64,000 bases of DNA from the NCBI RefSeq assembly GCF_000011005.1, contig NC_013665.1, positions 2,829,501 to 2,893,500 of the forward strand. Direction: 5' to 3'. The notes beneath the pieces are model-generated. The model made no database searches. It was not told the origin of the DNA and saw only the letters and a program-made list of their open reading frames with translations. Below are positions 51,072-60,778 of this stretch, one piece after another; the stretch's first letter is position 1; each line of letters opens with the position of its first letter. The position numbers and the translations under genes are program-made. This DNA is from Methanocella paludicola SANAE. GTDB taxonomy: Archaea; Halobacteriota; Methanocellia; Methanocellales; Methanocellaceae.

Positions 51072-52043
51072 TCACTTTATTAGCGTTGCGATGTCTTTTG
51101 CAAAATATGTTATGAGCATGTCCGCGCCGGCGCGCTTCATCGATATGAGCGCCTCCATGGCGGCCTTTTTCTCGTCCAGCCAGCCGTTTGCCGCGGCGGC
51201 CTTTATCATTGCATACTCGCCGCTCACGTTGTAGGCGGCCACGGGCGCCCGGAACTCGTGCTTGACCCGGTACACGACGTCCAAATAAGAGAGGGCGGGC
51301 TTCACCATCACGATGTCAGCTCCCTCATCCAGGTCGAGCGCCACCTCGCGCATGGCCTCGTCCGAGTTCCTGGGGTCCATCTGGTACGAGGAGCGGTCGA
51401 AGCCCGTGAACCCGGAGTCCGCCGCCTCCCTGAATGGGCCGTACATGGCCGAGGCGTACTTGGCCGCATAGGACATGATGGCCGTGTCCTTGAGGCCGTT
51501 GAAGTCCAGCTCGCTTCTAATTGCATGGACCATGCCGTCCATCATGCCCGAAGGGGCCACGATGTCGGCGCCCGCCCGGGCGTGGTTGACGGCCACCTTC
51601 GCGATGACGTCGAGCGTGGCGTCGTTGTCTACCGTGCCGCCCTTTATTGGGCCGCAGTGGCCGTGAGTGGTATATTCGCAGAGGCAGACGTCCGTAATGA
51701 CCAGCAGATCCCGGCGCTTCTTTTTAAGGCGCTTCACTGCGGCCTCGATGACGTTCCCGCCCTTGTGGGCGCAGCCCCCGGTCTCGTCCTTGAGGCCGGG
51801 AATGCCGAAGAGAAGCACGGCCGGGATGCCCAGCGCCTCGAGCGAGTCGGCCTCCTCCTCGACCTCGTCGAGCGGGAGCCTCTCCACTCCAGGCATGGAC
51901 TTTATCGGTGCCCGCTTCGTCGCCGTTTCGTCGATAAATATCGGATAGATCAGGTCCTTAACGCTTAAGGTGGCCTCCGCCGTGAGGTCCCTCAAAAGAG
52001 CGTTGCGCCTCAGGCGCCTAGGCCTTGTGACCGGATAGCCCAT
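51072..52043 (-). CDS. hemB: Delta-aminolevulinic acid dehydratase
   Basis: The 323 residues condense two ALA to porphobilinogen. A Zn site is seen in DVCLCEYTTHGHCG, Schiff-base lysines in the MVKPALSYLDVV and TAIMSYAAKYAS regions, and the N-terminal RPRRLRRNALLRDL arm. The ATG start overlaps the hemA 3' end by 26 bp in another frame, indicating coupled expression. Confidence 0.96.
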   Translation of the reverse strand: MGYPVTRPRRLRRNALLRDLTAEATLSVKDLIYPIFIDETATKRAPIKSMPGVERLPLDEVEEEADSLEALGIPAVLLFGIPGLKDETGGCAHKGGNVIEAAVKRLKKKRRDLLVITDVCLCEYTTHGHCGPIKGGTVDNDATLDVIAKVAVNHARAGADIVAPSGMMDGMVHAIRSELDFNGLKDTAIMSYAAKYASAMYGPFREAADSGFTGFDRSSYQMDPRNSDEAMREVALDLDEGADIVMVKPALSYLDVVYRVKHEFRAPVAAYNVSGEYAMIKAAAANGWLDEKKAAMEALISMKRAGADMLITYFAKDIATLIK

Positions 52044-53265
52044 CGTTATCCTCCAGGTCGAACAGTACTCGCGCGGTCCTTAAATATTCGTCGTCGCCCT
52101 TCTCCGCCGCCAGCCTCAGCCTCCTGGCGGGCGCCGCCAGGATCTTGCCCGTGAGGGCGCAGGAGAACTCGGACAGGATGTCCTTCTGGGCCTGGTTCAG
52201 GCCCCCGTGGGATGAGAGGCGGCATACGGCCCGGTCCAGCTCGGCCAGCCGGAGGCTGTCCGCGTGCAGGTAGAGCCCGCCTATGACGTGGTCGGCCCGC
52301 TGGCGGCCGTACGCCTTCTTCATCCGGGCCAGCTCCTCGGATATGATGCGCTCCACCTGGCCGACCTCGGCCCTGCGGCGCTCCAGGTTGGCCTCGTTGA
52401 TCCTGCGGAGGCTATCGATGTTGTGCAGGACGACGCCCGGCACCCGGGCCACGGCCTCATCCACGTTCCTGGGGTTGGTGATGTCTATGATGATGAGCGG
52501 TCTCCTCGCGCACGTCTCGACCATCTTTTTTGTTATAATAAGGTGGGGCGCCGCCGTGGCGCATATCAGGACGTCGGCGGCCGCAATGTAATTGCAGATG
52601 TCGTCGAGCCTGACCGCCACGCCGCCCAGGCTGGACGCCAGCTTTTGCGCCTGCTCAAAGGTACGATTGGCAACGTAGATGCCCTTCAGGTTCTTCTGGG
52701 CCAGGCCGTTGGCCACCAGCGAGCCCATCTCCCCGGCGCCCACGACCAGGATGGACCTGCCCTTCAGGTCCCCGGCCAGGGCTTCGGCCAGCTCCACGGC
52801 GGCCGAGCCGATGGACACGGACCCTTTGTTGATCCGGGTCTCCAGCCGGGCCCGCCTCCCGGCGTCGATGGCCCCGAGGACGGCCGTCGAGAGGATGCTG
52901 CCCATACAGCCGTTCTTTTCGGATAAGAGGTATGCGGACTTGAGCTGCCCGAGGATCTGGTCCTCGCCGATGATCATGGAATCCAGGCCGCCGGCCAGGC
53001 GTAATAAATGTAACAACGCGTCGTCGCCACACGCGTGCTCCAGCGGGGGCATGCCCTCTGCAACGGCGAACTTCCCGAGGACGTCAGGGTCCTCCGACAC
53101 GGCGTATATCTCGACCCGGTTGCAGGTCTGGAGGATCATGGCCTCGCTGGCGCCCGTCACCGTCAGCCTTTGTAGGGCCGCGTCGACGTTATCGAACCGG
53201 GCGGCCTCGATGCCGCCTATGGAAGCCCTGTGGTGGTTGACGGACGCGCTCGTTATGAAAGTCAT
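52018..53265 (-). CDS. hemA: Glutamyl-tRNA reductase
   Basis: The 415 residues start the C5 pathway by reducing Glu-tRNA(Glu) to glutamate semialdehyde. Seen are the N-terminal catalytic Cys in MILQTCNRVEIYAVSE, SMIIGEDQILGQLKSAYLLS, NADPH-binding VVGAGEMGSLVANGL and the C-terminal dimerisation helices. It stands 73 bp after the sirC stop; an AT-rich stretch (53281-53330) there might hold an extra promoter. Confidence 0.96.
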   Translation of the reverse strand: MTFITSASVNHHRASIGGIEAARFDNVDAALQRLTVTGASEAMILQTCNRVEIYAVSEDPDVLGKFAVAEGMPPLEHACGDDALLHLLRLAGGLDSMIIGEDQILGQLKSAYLLSEKNGCMGSILSTAVLGAIDAGRRARLETRINKGSVSIGSAAVELAEALAGDLKGRSILVVGAGEMGSLVANGLAQKNLKGIYVANRTFEQAQKLASSLGGVAVRLDDICNYIAAADVLICATAAPHLIITKKMVETCARRPLIIIDITNPRNVDEAVARVPGVVLHNIDSLRRINEANLERRRAEVGQVERIISEELARMKKAYGRQRADHVIGGLYLHADSLRLAELDRAVCRLSSHGGLNQAQKDILSEFSCALTGKILAAPARRLRLAAEKGDDEYLRTARVLFDLEDNDGLSGHKA

Positions 53266-53338
53266 GCTATCCCTTAAGACGTAGTAACACTTTAATTTAC
53301 AATATTAGCACTACTGCAAAATTATTATAGTTTGCGCA

Positions 53339-53968
53339 TCAGGAGCGAGCGTGGCGCAACGCCAGCTCTAACGCCCTGTCGTCCTCTTTTAAAGCGTCCC
53401 ATACGGCCGGGTCGTCCAGGATAGCCCATAATATCTTTTCCCTTGCTTTTTGATCCGGCAGCTGGCTTTTTAATCTCTCCCGCACCCGGTCCTGGAGCGC
53501 CGCCATCTTCTCCACGTCCTCGCCCAGCGCCGGCTCGAGCTTCAGCCTGAGGTACTTCGATAGGGCCGGGCTCCGGCCCCCGGTGGAGATGGCCACCATG
53601 ACGTCCCCCTTTTTTATGAGCGAGGGCACGACGACTGGCGACTCGCCCGTGGCGTTGTTGGCCAGGATGCCGGCCGCCTCTGCCGCCTGCGCTATCGACT
53701 CGTTGAGCTCCGCGTCGCCGGTGGCTGCCACCACCAGGAAGGCCCCCTCGACCAGGCCAGGGACGTCGCCGGGGACGACGGCACGGCGCTCAAGCTTCAC
53801 GAGGCCGTCGGCGCCCATGGCCTCCAGGCACTCCGTGAACGAAGGGCTTATGACAAAGACCTCGGCAGGTAAAAAATATCTGGCCTTCCGCTCTCCAACG
53901 GCGCCGCCGCCGAATATGATGACCTTCCGGCATGAAAAGTCCAGGAACAGCGGAAGGTAAGATGCCAC
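53339..53968 (-). CDS. sirC: Precorrin-2 dehydrogenase (siroheme synthase N-terminal type)
   Basis: The 209-residue protein has the NAD-binding VIIFGGGAVGERKARYFL, LVVAATGDAELNESIA and the family block GDVMVAISTGGRSPALSKYL. It oxidises precorrin-2 to sirohydrochlorin; ferrochelatase activity cannot be judged. It overlaps the DUF4013 gene by one base and leads the tetrapyrrole genes. Confidence 0.92.
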   Translation of the reverse strand: MASYLPLFLDFSCRKVIIFGGGAVGERKARYFLPAEVFVISPSFTECLEAMGADGLVKLERRAVVPGDVPGLVEGAFLVVAATGDAELNESIAQAAEAAGILANNATGESPVVVPSLIKKGDVMVAISTGGRSPALSKYLRLKLEPALGEDVEKMAALQDRVRERLKSQLPDQKAREKILWAILDDPAVWDALKEDDRALELALRHARS

Positions 53969-54651
53969 TATGATGCCCCCCGGAGGGTGTCCCTCGCGAG
54001 GGTGTCCCTCACGAGGGTCGTCTGGTAGTACTTCGAGTAGTTAAAGGAGATGGCCGAGAACGCGGCGAAGCCGACCCAGGGGATGATGACCACGAGCAGC
54101 GCCGAGACGGAGCCGATGGCGATGATGGCCACCGAGGCGATGAGCGTCGTCAGGTACCCTTTAGGGTCGAGCGATATGAGCCCCCTGATCCGGCCCGGCG
54201 TCAGCGCCACCCTGACGCTGTCGCACGTCGCATAAAGCACCCAGGAGGCGAAGAACACCACGCAGAACACGACCGCCGTGACGGCCATGGTGACCACGAG
54301 CGCGATGGTGCTCAGGAGCACCATGAAGGGCATGTTGAGCGCCTGGAAGATGAAGACCGACAGGGCCACGAGCGATATGACGACCAGATACGCCAGCGCG
54401 TAGGCCAGGAATACCACGACCATGCGGAGCCCGTCCCAGAACATGTCCACGATGTTGTTCCACTCGGGCAGGATGCCGTTGCCCCCGATGGCCTCTCGCA
54501 TGCACCGGGTGATGTACCCCAGGAAGAAGGGGAGGCCCACGGCGAAGGCGGAGAGGAAGAACACGATGCCCCCGACGAGGAGCGCCGAGATGTTGGAGGA
54601 CGCGTACTTGAGCGCGTCGGCGAATGTCTCCAGTAAGTCATTTCGGGGCAT
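53968..54651 (-). CDS. DUF4013 membrane protein
   Basis: A 227-residue protein with about five helices and the DUF4013 blocks GYITRCMREAIGGNGILPEW and FWDGLRMVVVFLAYALAYLV. The function is unknown. It is the first gene of the tetrapyrrole operon by position (1-bp overlap with sirC), but the family is widespread in archaea without that link, so a direct role there is uncertain. Confidence 0.82.
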   Translation of the reverse strand: MPRNDLLETFADALKYASSNISALLVGGIVFFLSAFAVGLPFFLGYITRCMREAIGGNGILPEWNNIVDMFWDGLRMVVVFLAYALAYLVVISLVALSVFIFQALNMPFMVLLSTIALVVTMAVTAVVFCVVFFASWVLYATCDSVRVALTPGRIRGLISLDPKGYLTTLIASVAIIAIGSVSALLVVIIPWVGFAAFSAISFNYSKYYQTTLVRDTLARDTLRGAS

Positions 54652-54742
54652 TATGTTACTAGCTATTGTTCAATGTGAAATATAGCTTTGGTGGTGATAT
54701 TAGCGGATACCATATATAGAATCAATTCTAACCACTCAGACG

Positions 54743-55873
54743 ATGCCCGATTTTAACACGCCCGCCGAGAGATATCTCCGGGACTTGATCTCCATGCCCT
54801 CTGTAACAGGCCGCGAGGGCCTCGTGAAGGACTATTTAGCCGACGCCTTCAGGAAGATGGGGCTCGGCGTGGAGCTCCAGAAAGTCGAAGGGGACCGCTG
54901 CAACGTCATCGGCAGGCTGGGAGAAGGCCCGATAAAATTAATGCTCTGCACCCACACGGACGTCATCCCGGCGCTGGACGAGTCGCTGTGGCATTCTCCG
55001 CCGTTCGAGGCCACCATGAGGAACGGCCGCATATACGGGCGGGGCTCGACGGACGCGAAGGGCTCGCTGGCAGCGGCCATGGAGGCCATGGGGAAGGCGG
55101 CCAAGCTTAAAAAATTCAACGGCTCGGTGGCGCTGGCGGCCGTCGTGGAGGAGGAGACGGGCCGGTCGCTGGGCGCGAGGAAGCTCATGGAAAAGTACAG
55201 GCCGGAGATGGGGCTCATCCTGGAGCCCACGGGGCTGAGGGTGGCAATCGCCCACAAGGGGGCCCTGAGGCCCGTCATTACTGTCCATGGCCAGGCCGCC
55301 CACTCGTCGAGCGCGGACATGGGCGTCAACGCCGTGTCCATCGCGGGGGAAGTGCTCCGGGACCTGGAGAGGTACCGCAACAGGGTCATGAACGTGGTCG
55401 ACCCCCTGCTCGGCCGCTCGTCCCTCGAGGTGACCATGATCCGGGGCGGGGAGCGCATCAACGTCATACCCGTGAAGTGCCACATATACGTGGACAGGCG
55501 GCTCACCTCGGGCGAGACCGTCGGGGGCGCCTTCGACGACCTGGCCCGGGTCGTGGAGAGGATCGGCGAGGAGACGGGGGCCCGGATGGACGTGGAGTTG
55601 TTATGCTCCTACCCTCCGTCGAGCGTGAGCGAGAAGGAGCCGGTGGTCGCGCTTATCAAGGATGTTCTGGCGAGGCACGGCCTGCCCTCGGCGCCCGTCG
55701 GCTTCCCGGCGGGGTGCGACATGTGGACGTTCCGCGCCAACGGCGTGCCGGCCGCCGTGCTCGGGCCCGGGTACATCGACCAGGCCCACGGCGTGGACGA
55801 GTACATCGACAGGGAGCAGCTGAAGCTCGCCGCGGACCTGTACGAGGACATCGTTAAAAAAGCGTTAATGTAA
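54743..55873 (+). CDS. M20-family metallopeptidase / deacylase (ArgE-DapE type)
   Basis: The 376 residues have the first metal site LMLCTHTDVIPA, a second Asp in YGRGSTDAKGSLAAAMEAM, the catalytic Glu-Glu in VVEEETGRSLG, dimerisation domain AAHSSSADMGVNAV and a closing His in GPGYIDQAHGVDEY. Members remove acyl groups from amino acids or hydrolyse dipeptides; the exact substrate (N-acetylornithine, succinyl-DAP, N-acetyl-lysine) cannot be set. A nested inverted repeat starts directly after its stop. Confidence 0.88.
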   Translation: MPDFNTPAERYLRDLISMPSVTGREGLVKDYLADAFRKMGLGVELQKVEGDRCNVIGRLGEGPIKLMLCTHTDVIPALDESLWHSPPFEATMRNGRIYGRGSTDAKGSLAAAMEAMGKAAKLKKFNGSVALAAVVEEETGRSLGARKLMEKYRPEMGLILEPTGLRVAIAHKGALRPVITVHGQAAHSSSADMGVNAVSIAGEVLRDLERYRNRVMNVVDPLLGRSSLEVTMIRGGERINVIPVKCHIYVDRRLTSGETVGGAFDDLARVVERIGEETGARMDVELLCSYPPSSVSEKEPVVALIKDVLARHGLPSAPVGFPAGCDMWTFRANGVPAAVLGPGYIDQAHGVDEYIDREQLKLAADLYEDIVKKALM

Positions 55874-55877
55874 AAGC

Positions 55878-56492
55878 GGCTCTAAGACTAATAAGAAAGC
55901 TCGAAGACTGTTTCAGCCACGAAGCGACACTAAGAGGGCCTGAAGCTACACGAAGACATAATAATATATTTTTGACTCTTCCGCGGTTTTGGGATGAATA
56001 TTTTTTTTATCCTTTTCTAGTTATGCCGTCGTTGAGTGGTCCAACCACAGAGGCACGGAGCGCACGGGAGTTTCACAGAGTTTTATTTTAATAATTTAAG
56101 ACTCAGAGGGCTCAGAGGCCGGTTTATTAGTTTGCCTGGGGCACAGAGTTTATTGAGGCTCGGTTGACCAATAAACAATAATGCGGGTTTATCCTCGGCA
56201 GTGCCTCTTTCAACTCCGTGCCCCGGGAATGTTATAAACCCGTACTCCGTGGCCTCTGAGCCTCCATTTATAAGAAAACTCCGTGAAACTCAGCGCTCTC
56301 CGTGCCCCTGTGGTTGGACCACTCAACGACGGCATAACATAAAAACGAGCGAAGGCATCAGCCAAAGCAATATATCATCCCAAAAACGCACAAGAACCAT
56401 AATTTTAAAAAATCTTAGAGTAGCTTAGAGCCGGCTTAGTGTCGCTTTGAGGCTGAAACAGTCTTCGTGCATTCTTAATAATAGCTTAGAGA
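55878..56492. repeat. Long inverted repeat, family 2, copy 2, interrupted by a family 1 element
   Basis: Outer arms: CTCTAAGACTAATAAGAAAG (from 55880) and CTCGAAGACTGTTTCAGCCA to the left; to the right their partners CTGAAACAGTCTTCGTGCAT and TCTTAATAATAGCTTAGAG. GCGACACTAAG / CTTAGTGTCGC pair exactly. Inside them a second stem, TTTTGGGATGA (55986) with TCATCCCAAAA (to about 56386), frames the family 1 element at 56020-56338. It occupies all of the gap between convergent M20 and moaB genes. Confidence 0.85.
56020..56338. repeat. Long inverted repeat, family 1, copy B (319 bp)
   Basis: The outer 41 bases of each arm pair with a single G-T-type difference: GTTATGCCGTCGTTGAGTGG, then TCCAACCACAGAGGCACGGAG, against the mirror at 56298-56338. 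Further in, the arms alternate CACAGAG / CGGAG motifs and the centre has CCGGTTTATTAG and GGTTGACCAATAAAC, as in copy A. Homologous to 23925-24267, nested in the family 2 repeat. Confidence 0.9.
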
Positions 56493-56496
56493 GGCT

Positions 56497-57045
56497 TTAG
56501 TTCCTTCTGATGTGCGAGATGACGTGTCCCAGCTCGGGGACGATCAGCTCTGAGACGGCGACCCTGGCGGCGTTGGGCGAGCCCGGTATGCAGAACACGG
56601 CGCGGTCCTCGATGACCCCCGCCATGGCCCGGGTAAGCATGCTCGCGGTCCCGACCTCCTCGTAACTTTTAATGCGGAATAGCTCGCCGAAGCCGGGGAT
56701 GGTCTTCTGCAGCATGGGCGTGACCGCCTCGATGGTGACGTCGCTCGCCGTCAGGCCCGTGCCCCCGCAAACGATGGCCGCGTCCGCGTCCGAGAGCATG
56801 TCCATCAGGCACCGCTCGATGTGTAGCCGGTCGTCCGGCAGCAGGCGGTAAGACGTCCTGTGGCCCGCCTTCGCCAGAAGGCCCACGATGATGCTGCCCG
56901 ACTCGTCCTCACAATCTGCCGGCGACGCCGAGTCCCCGTACTTAGCATATCGAGAACTACTGACAGTAATGACGGCACACTTATAAGACAGGCCTTTAGC
57001 CTTATCCTTATGCTTCTCGTGTGAAGGCTTTTCCAAGCTGCTCAC
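56497..57045 (-). CDS. moaB: Molybdenum cofactor biosynthesis protein MoaB
   Basis: The 182 residues have the MoaB/MogA fold: CAVITVSSSRYAKYGDSASP, ADAAIVCGGTGLTASDVTIE, IPGFGELFRIKSYEEVGTAS and AVFCIPGSPNAARVAV. It adenylylates or inserts metal into molybdopterin, used here for Mo or W enzymes such as formylmethanofuran dehydrogenase. It is divergent from polC. Confidence 0.95.
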   Translation of the reverse strand: MSSLEKPSHEKHKDKAKGLSYKCAVITVSSSRYAKYGDSASPADCEDESGSIIVGLLAKAGHRTSYRLLPDDRLHIERCLMDMLSDADAAIVCGGTGLTASDVTIEAVTPMLQKTIPGFGELFRIKSYEEVGTASMLTRAMAGVIEDRAVFCIPGSPNAARVAVSELIVPELGHVISHIRRN

Positions 57046-57127
57046 CTACAGTAAAATAATGGGCACAGGACTATAATGATTTTGCCACATTTTTCGACGC
57101 ATAATCTATTTCTCGAAGGGCAATAGT

Positions 57128-60100
57128 ATGTTAAGCGACATGGCAAAAACGAGCGAAGCGCAGGAGCGGTATTTCAAAAGCCTCGAGGGCGAGTTCGGCC
57201 GGTGCAGGGAGCTTGCGGGCCGGGCGCGCTCGCGGGGATTCGACCCCCAGCTCGAGGTGGAGGTGCCGTCGGCCAACGACCTGGCGGAGCGGGTGGAGGT
57301 CCTCATGGGGATCCCCGGGCTGGCGCCCCACATCAGGAAGTGCGAGGAGAAGATGTCCAGGGAGGAGGCCTCGCTGCAGGTGGCCGCCGACATCGCAGAG
57401 GGGCTCGTTGGCAGGTTCGATACGAAAGCGGACGCCATCCAGTGCGCCGTGCGGACCGCCGCCGCCATCATCACCGAGGGCGTGGTCGCCGCGCCGCTCG
57501 AAGGGATATCCCAGGTATCGATAGCGAAGAACGACGACGGCACCGAGTACATCAAGATCTACTTCGCCGGGCCCATCCGGAGCGCCGGGGGCACGGCTGA
57601 GGCGCTCTCCGTTCTAGCGGCAGACTACGTGCGCCGCAAGGTCGGGCTCGCCCCGTACAAGCCCCGGCCAGATGTCGTCGAGCGGTACGTGGAGGAGATC
57701 GCCCTCTACAAGTCCATCCAGCATTTACAGTATACTCCCACGGACGAGGAGATCCGGCTCATCGTGCGTAACCTGCCCGTCTGCGTGGACGGCGAGCCCA
57801 CCGAGGACGAGGAAGTGCAGGGGTACCGGGACGTCACCGGGGTCGACACGAACCGCGTCCGGGGAGGCATCGCGCTCGTTATAGCGGAGGGCCTCATCCT
57901 GAAGGCCCCCAAGGTCAAGAAGCACGTCGATAAGCTCAAGTTCGACGGCTGGGAGTTTTTGGACAAGGTCATCGCGGGCTCGAAGCCCGCGGACGAGAGC
58001 CACGACGAGAAGGTCAAGCCCAAGGATAAGTTTTTGGTCGACCTGATCGCCGGGAGGCCCGTGTTCGGCCACCCGTCCCGGGCGGGAGGCTTCCGCCTCC
58101 GCTATGGCAGGGGCAGGAACACGGGGTTCGCGGCCGCGGGCATACACCCGGCGTCCATGGTCATCATGGACGACTTCATCGCCACCGGCACCCAGCTCAA
58201 GGTCGAGCGGCCGGGCAAGGCCGCCGCCATGGTGCCCGTGGACAGCGTGGACGGCCCCACCGTGCGCCTCATGAACGGCGACGTGCTCTACATCGGCACG
58301 GTCGATCAGGCCCGGGCCATCAAGAAGGACGTCTCCGGGATACTCGACAACGGCGAGATACTCATCAACTACGGCGACTTTTTGGAGAATAACCACATCC
58401 TGATGCCCTCGCCCTACGTGCTGGAGTGGTGGGAGCAGGACCTGGCCCTGGCCACGAAGGAGAAAGTCCAGGTCCGGTCGGCCGGAGAGGCGTTCGATGT
58501 CTCCGAGAAGTACGGCGTGCCCCTGCACCCGAAGTACACGCTCATGTGGAAGGACGTCTCCACGGAGGACATATTGCAGTTAAGGGAGCACGTCGTGAAG
58601 ACGGGCAGGCTCGAGGACGGGCTCAGGATGCCCGTGGAGCCCCGGTCGAAGCGCACGCTGGAGCTGCTATTATTGCCCCATGAGGTGAGGAGCGGGGCCG
58701 TCATCCTCGACGCCGACCGGGCGGCGCTGCTGGTCCGCTGCCTTGGCCTGAACCCGGACCTCTCCCCGAAAGAAGCCGACGTCTCCGGCCTGGACCCGCT
58801 GGATGCGGTGAGCAAAATGTCGGGAGTCACGATAAAGGACCGGGCGCTGTCCAGGATCGGGGCCCGTATGGGCCGGCCCGAGAAGAGCAAGATGAGGGAA
58901 ATGAAGCCCCCGGTCCACGTCCTCTTCCCGGTGGGCGATGCTGGAGGCAACCGGCGCTCGCTCGAGGACGCGGCCGCGTTCACGAGGAACATGAACGATA
59001 GGGCCGGGCTCATCGAGGTGGAGATGGGCCGGAGGAAGTGCCCCGGCTGCGGCGCCGTCACATTCAGGAACCGCTGCGACTGTGGGGCCCACACGCTGCC
59101 CTACTATGGCTGCCCTGACTGTAAAATAGACAACATCACGGGCGCCTGCCCGAAGTGCGGCAAGCCCGCCACGCCGAACGTCCGCATGAAGGTCGACCTC
59201 AAAGGCCTGTATGCCGAAGCGCTTGAGAACCTGGGGGAGAGGGGCAACTACGAGATCCTCAAGGGCGTGCAGGGATTGATCTCGAGCGAGATGACGCCCG
59301 AGCCCCTGGAGAAGGGAGTGCTCCGGGCCAAGCACGGCGTGTACATGTTCAAGGACGGCACCGTCCGGTACGACCTGAGCGACGTGCCCCTCACCCACTT
59401 TAAGCCCCGGGAGATCGGGCTGTCTCTCGAAAAGCTAAAGCAGCTCGGCTACGAGAAGGACGTATACGGAAGGCCCCCCGAGTCGGGGGAGCAGGTCTTC
59501 GAGCTTAAGGTGCAGGATATCGTGCTGTCCCACGACTGCTCCACCTATCTTATAAAGACCGCCGGGTTCATCGACGACCTGCTCGAGAAGTTCTACGGGC
59601 TGCCCAGATACTATAACGTGAGCTCCGAAGAGGAGCTGATCGGCCACCTGGTGATCGGCCTGGCGCCCCACACGTCCGCCGGCGTGCTGGGCAGGATCCT
59701 GGGCTTCACGGGCGCCTCGGCGGGATACGCCCACCCGTTCTTCCACGCGGCCAAGCGCCGGAACTGCGACGGCGACGAGGACTGCGTCATGCTCCTCATG
59801 GACGGCCTCATCAATTTTTCCCGCTCATACCTTCCGGACCGCCGGGGAGGCAAGATGGACGCGCCCCTGGTGCTGTCCATGCGCATCGACCCGAAGGAGG
59901 TGGATAAGGAGTCCCACAACGTCGACGTCATGGCCAGGTATCCCAGGGAGTTCTACCTGGCGACGCTGGAGTATAAGTCGCCCAAGGACCTGGAGAAGAT
60001 GATGGATCTGGTGTCGAGGCGGCTGGGCACTCCGGCCCAGTACGAGGGGTTCATGTTCACCAACGACACGGGCGACATCGCCGCCGGCCCTACGAATTCC

Positions 60101-60517
60101 GCATACAAGACGTTAGGGTCGATGGAGGATAAGCTGAAAGCGCAGCTTGAGCTGGGAAGGCGGCTCCGGGCGGTGGACGAGAAGGACGTGGCCGAGCGGG
60201 TGATCAACTCCCACTTCCTGCCCGACCTGATCGGCAACCTCAGGGCTTTCTCGACCCAGCAGATGCGCTGCGTCAAGTGCGGCGCCCGGTACCGAAGGCC
60301 CCCGTTGTGCGGCACCTGCCCCAAGTGCGGGGGCCGGGTGATATTGACCGTGCACGAGGGCGCCGTGACCAAGTACATGGAAGTTTCTATTAACATCGCC
60401 CGGGAGTACGGCGTCTCCAGCTACACGCTCCAGCGGCTAGAACTTCTTGACCTCTCCATCAAGAGCCTCTTCGAGAACGATAAGTCCAAGCAGGTCATCC
60501 TTTCCGACTTTATGTGA
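57128..60517 (+). CDS. polC: DNA polymerase II (PolD) large subunit DP2
   Basis: The 1129-residue catalytic subunit of replicative PolD. The active-site block [20 protein letters not shown] (about 877-896), then [17 protein letters not shown], is intact, with its two metal-binding Asp. There are zinc ribbons at about 638-680 (CPGCG, CDCG, CPDC, CPKCG) and about 1048-1075 ([17 protein letters not shown]). The N-terminus ([12 protein letters not shown]) fits homologues. The intein seen in some archaea at the CDGDED site is absent. It is unique to archaea (Euryarchaeota and others); DP1 must be elsewhere. Confidence 0.97.
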   Translation: MLSDMAKTSEAQERYFKSLEGEFGRCRELAGRARSRGFDPQLEVEVPSANDLAERVEVLMGIPGLAPHIRKCEEKMSREEASLQVAADIAEGLVGRFDTKADAIQCAVRTAAAIITEGVVAAPLEGISQVSIAKNDDGTEYIKIYFAGPIRSAGGTAEALSVLAADYVRRKVGLAPYKPRPDVVERYVEEIALYKSIQHLQYTPTDEEIRLIVRNLPVCVDGEPTEDEEVQGYRDVTGVDTNRVRGGIALVIAEGLILKAPKVKKHVDKLKFDGWEFLDKVIAGSKPADESHDEKVKPKDKFLVDLIAGRPVFGHPSRAGGFRLRYGRGRNTGFAAAGIHPASMVIMDDFIATGTQLKVERPGKAAAMVPVDSVDGPTVRLMNGDVLYIGTVDQARAIKKDVSGILDNGEILINYGDFLENNHILMPSPYVLEWWEQDLALATKEKVQVRSAGEAFDVSEKYGVPLHPKYTLMWKDVSTEDILQLREHVVKTGRLEDGLRMPVEPRSKRTLELLLLPHEVRSGAVILDADRAALLVRCLGLNPDLSPKEADVSGLDPLDAVSKMSGVTIKDRALSRIGARMGRPEKSKMREMKPPVHVLFPVGDAGGNRRSLEDAAAFTRNMNDRAGLIEVEMGRRKCPGCGAVTFRNRCDCGAHTLPYYGCPDCKIDNITGACPKCGKPATPNVRMKVDLKGLYAEALENLGERGNYEILKGVQGLISSEMTPEPLEKGVLRAKHGVYMFKDGTVRYDLSDVPLTHFKPREIGLSLEKLKQLGYEKDVYGRPPESGEQVFELKVQDIVLSHDCSTYLIKTAGFIDDLLEKFYGLPRYYNVSSEEELIGHLVIGLAPHTSAGVLGRILGFTGASAGYAHPFFHAAKRRNCDGDEDCVMLLMDGLINFSRSYLPDRRGGKMDAPLVLSMRIDPKEVDKESHNVDVMARYPREFYLATLEYKSPKDLEKMMDLVSRRLGTPAQYEGFMFTNDTGDIAAGPTNSAYKTLGSMEDKLKAQLELGRRLRAVDEKDVAERVINSHFLPDLIGNLRAFSTQQMRCVKCGARYRRPPLCGTCPKCGGRVILTVHEGAVTKYMEVSINIAREYGVSSYTLQRLELLDLSIKSLFENDKSKQVILSDFM

Positions 60518-60520
60518 GAA

Positions 60521-60714
60521 GCTAAGCTCCTCGAAAATTTATTAAGAATGCTCTAAGACTATTTCAGCCACGAAGTTACACAAAGCAGGCCTGAAACTGC
60601 ACAAAGGTATTAATAAAATATTTTTAAAAGTCTTAGAGTTTCTTCAGCAAGCTTCGTGTCGCTTCGCGGCTGAAACCGTTTTCGTGCAGCTTATTATTTT
60701 TTCGAGGGGCTTGC
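60521..60714. repeat. Long inverted repeat, family 2, copy 3 (about 195 bp)
   Basis: Left arm AAGCTCCTCGAAAATTTATT (60523) then ACTATTTCAGCCACGAAG; right arm ends GCGGCTGAAACCG, TTTTCGTGCAGC and TTCGAGGGGCTTGC (60714). Central AT-rich loop is TTAATAAAATATTTTTAAAA. It lies between the polC stop and the hydrogenase promoter. Confidence 0.87.
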
Positions 60715-60778
60715 ATAAGGGAAAAAGATTTAGTGGCCGGAGCCTATGGGGGTATAACTATTACCGGTGGACGAGGGT

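Noticed and set aside
59750-59830. Intein at the PolD CDGDED site
   Set aside because: The active-site block reads through without interruption.
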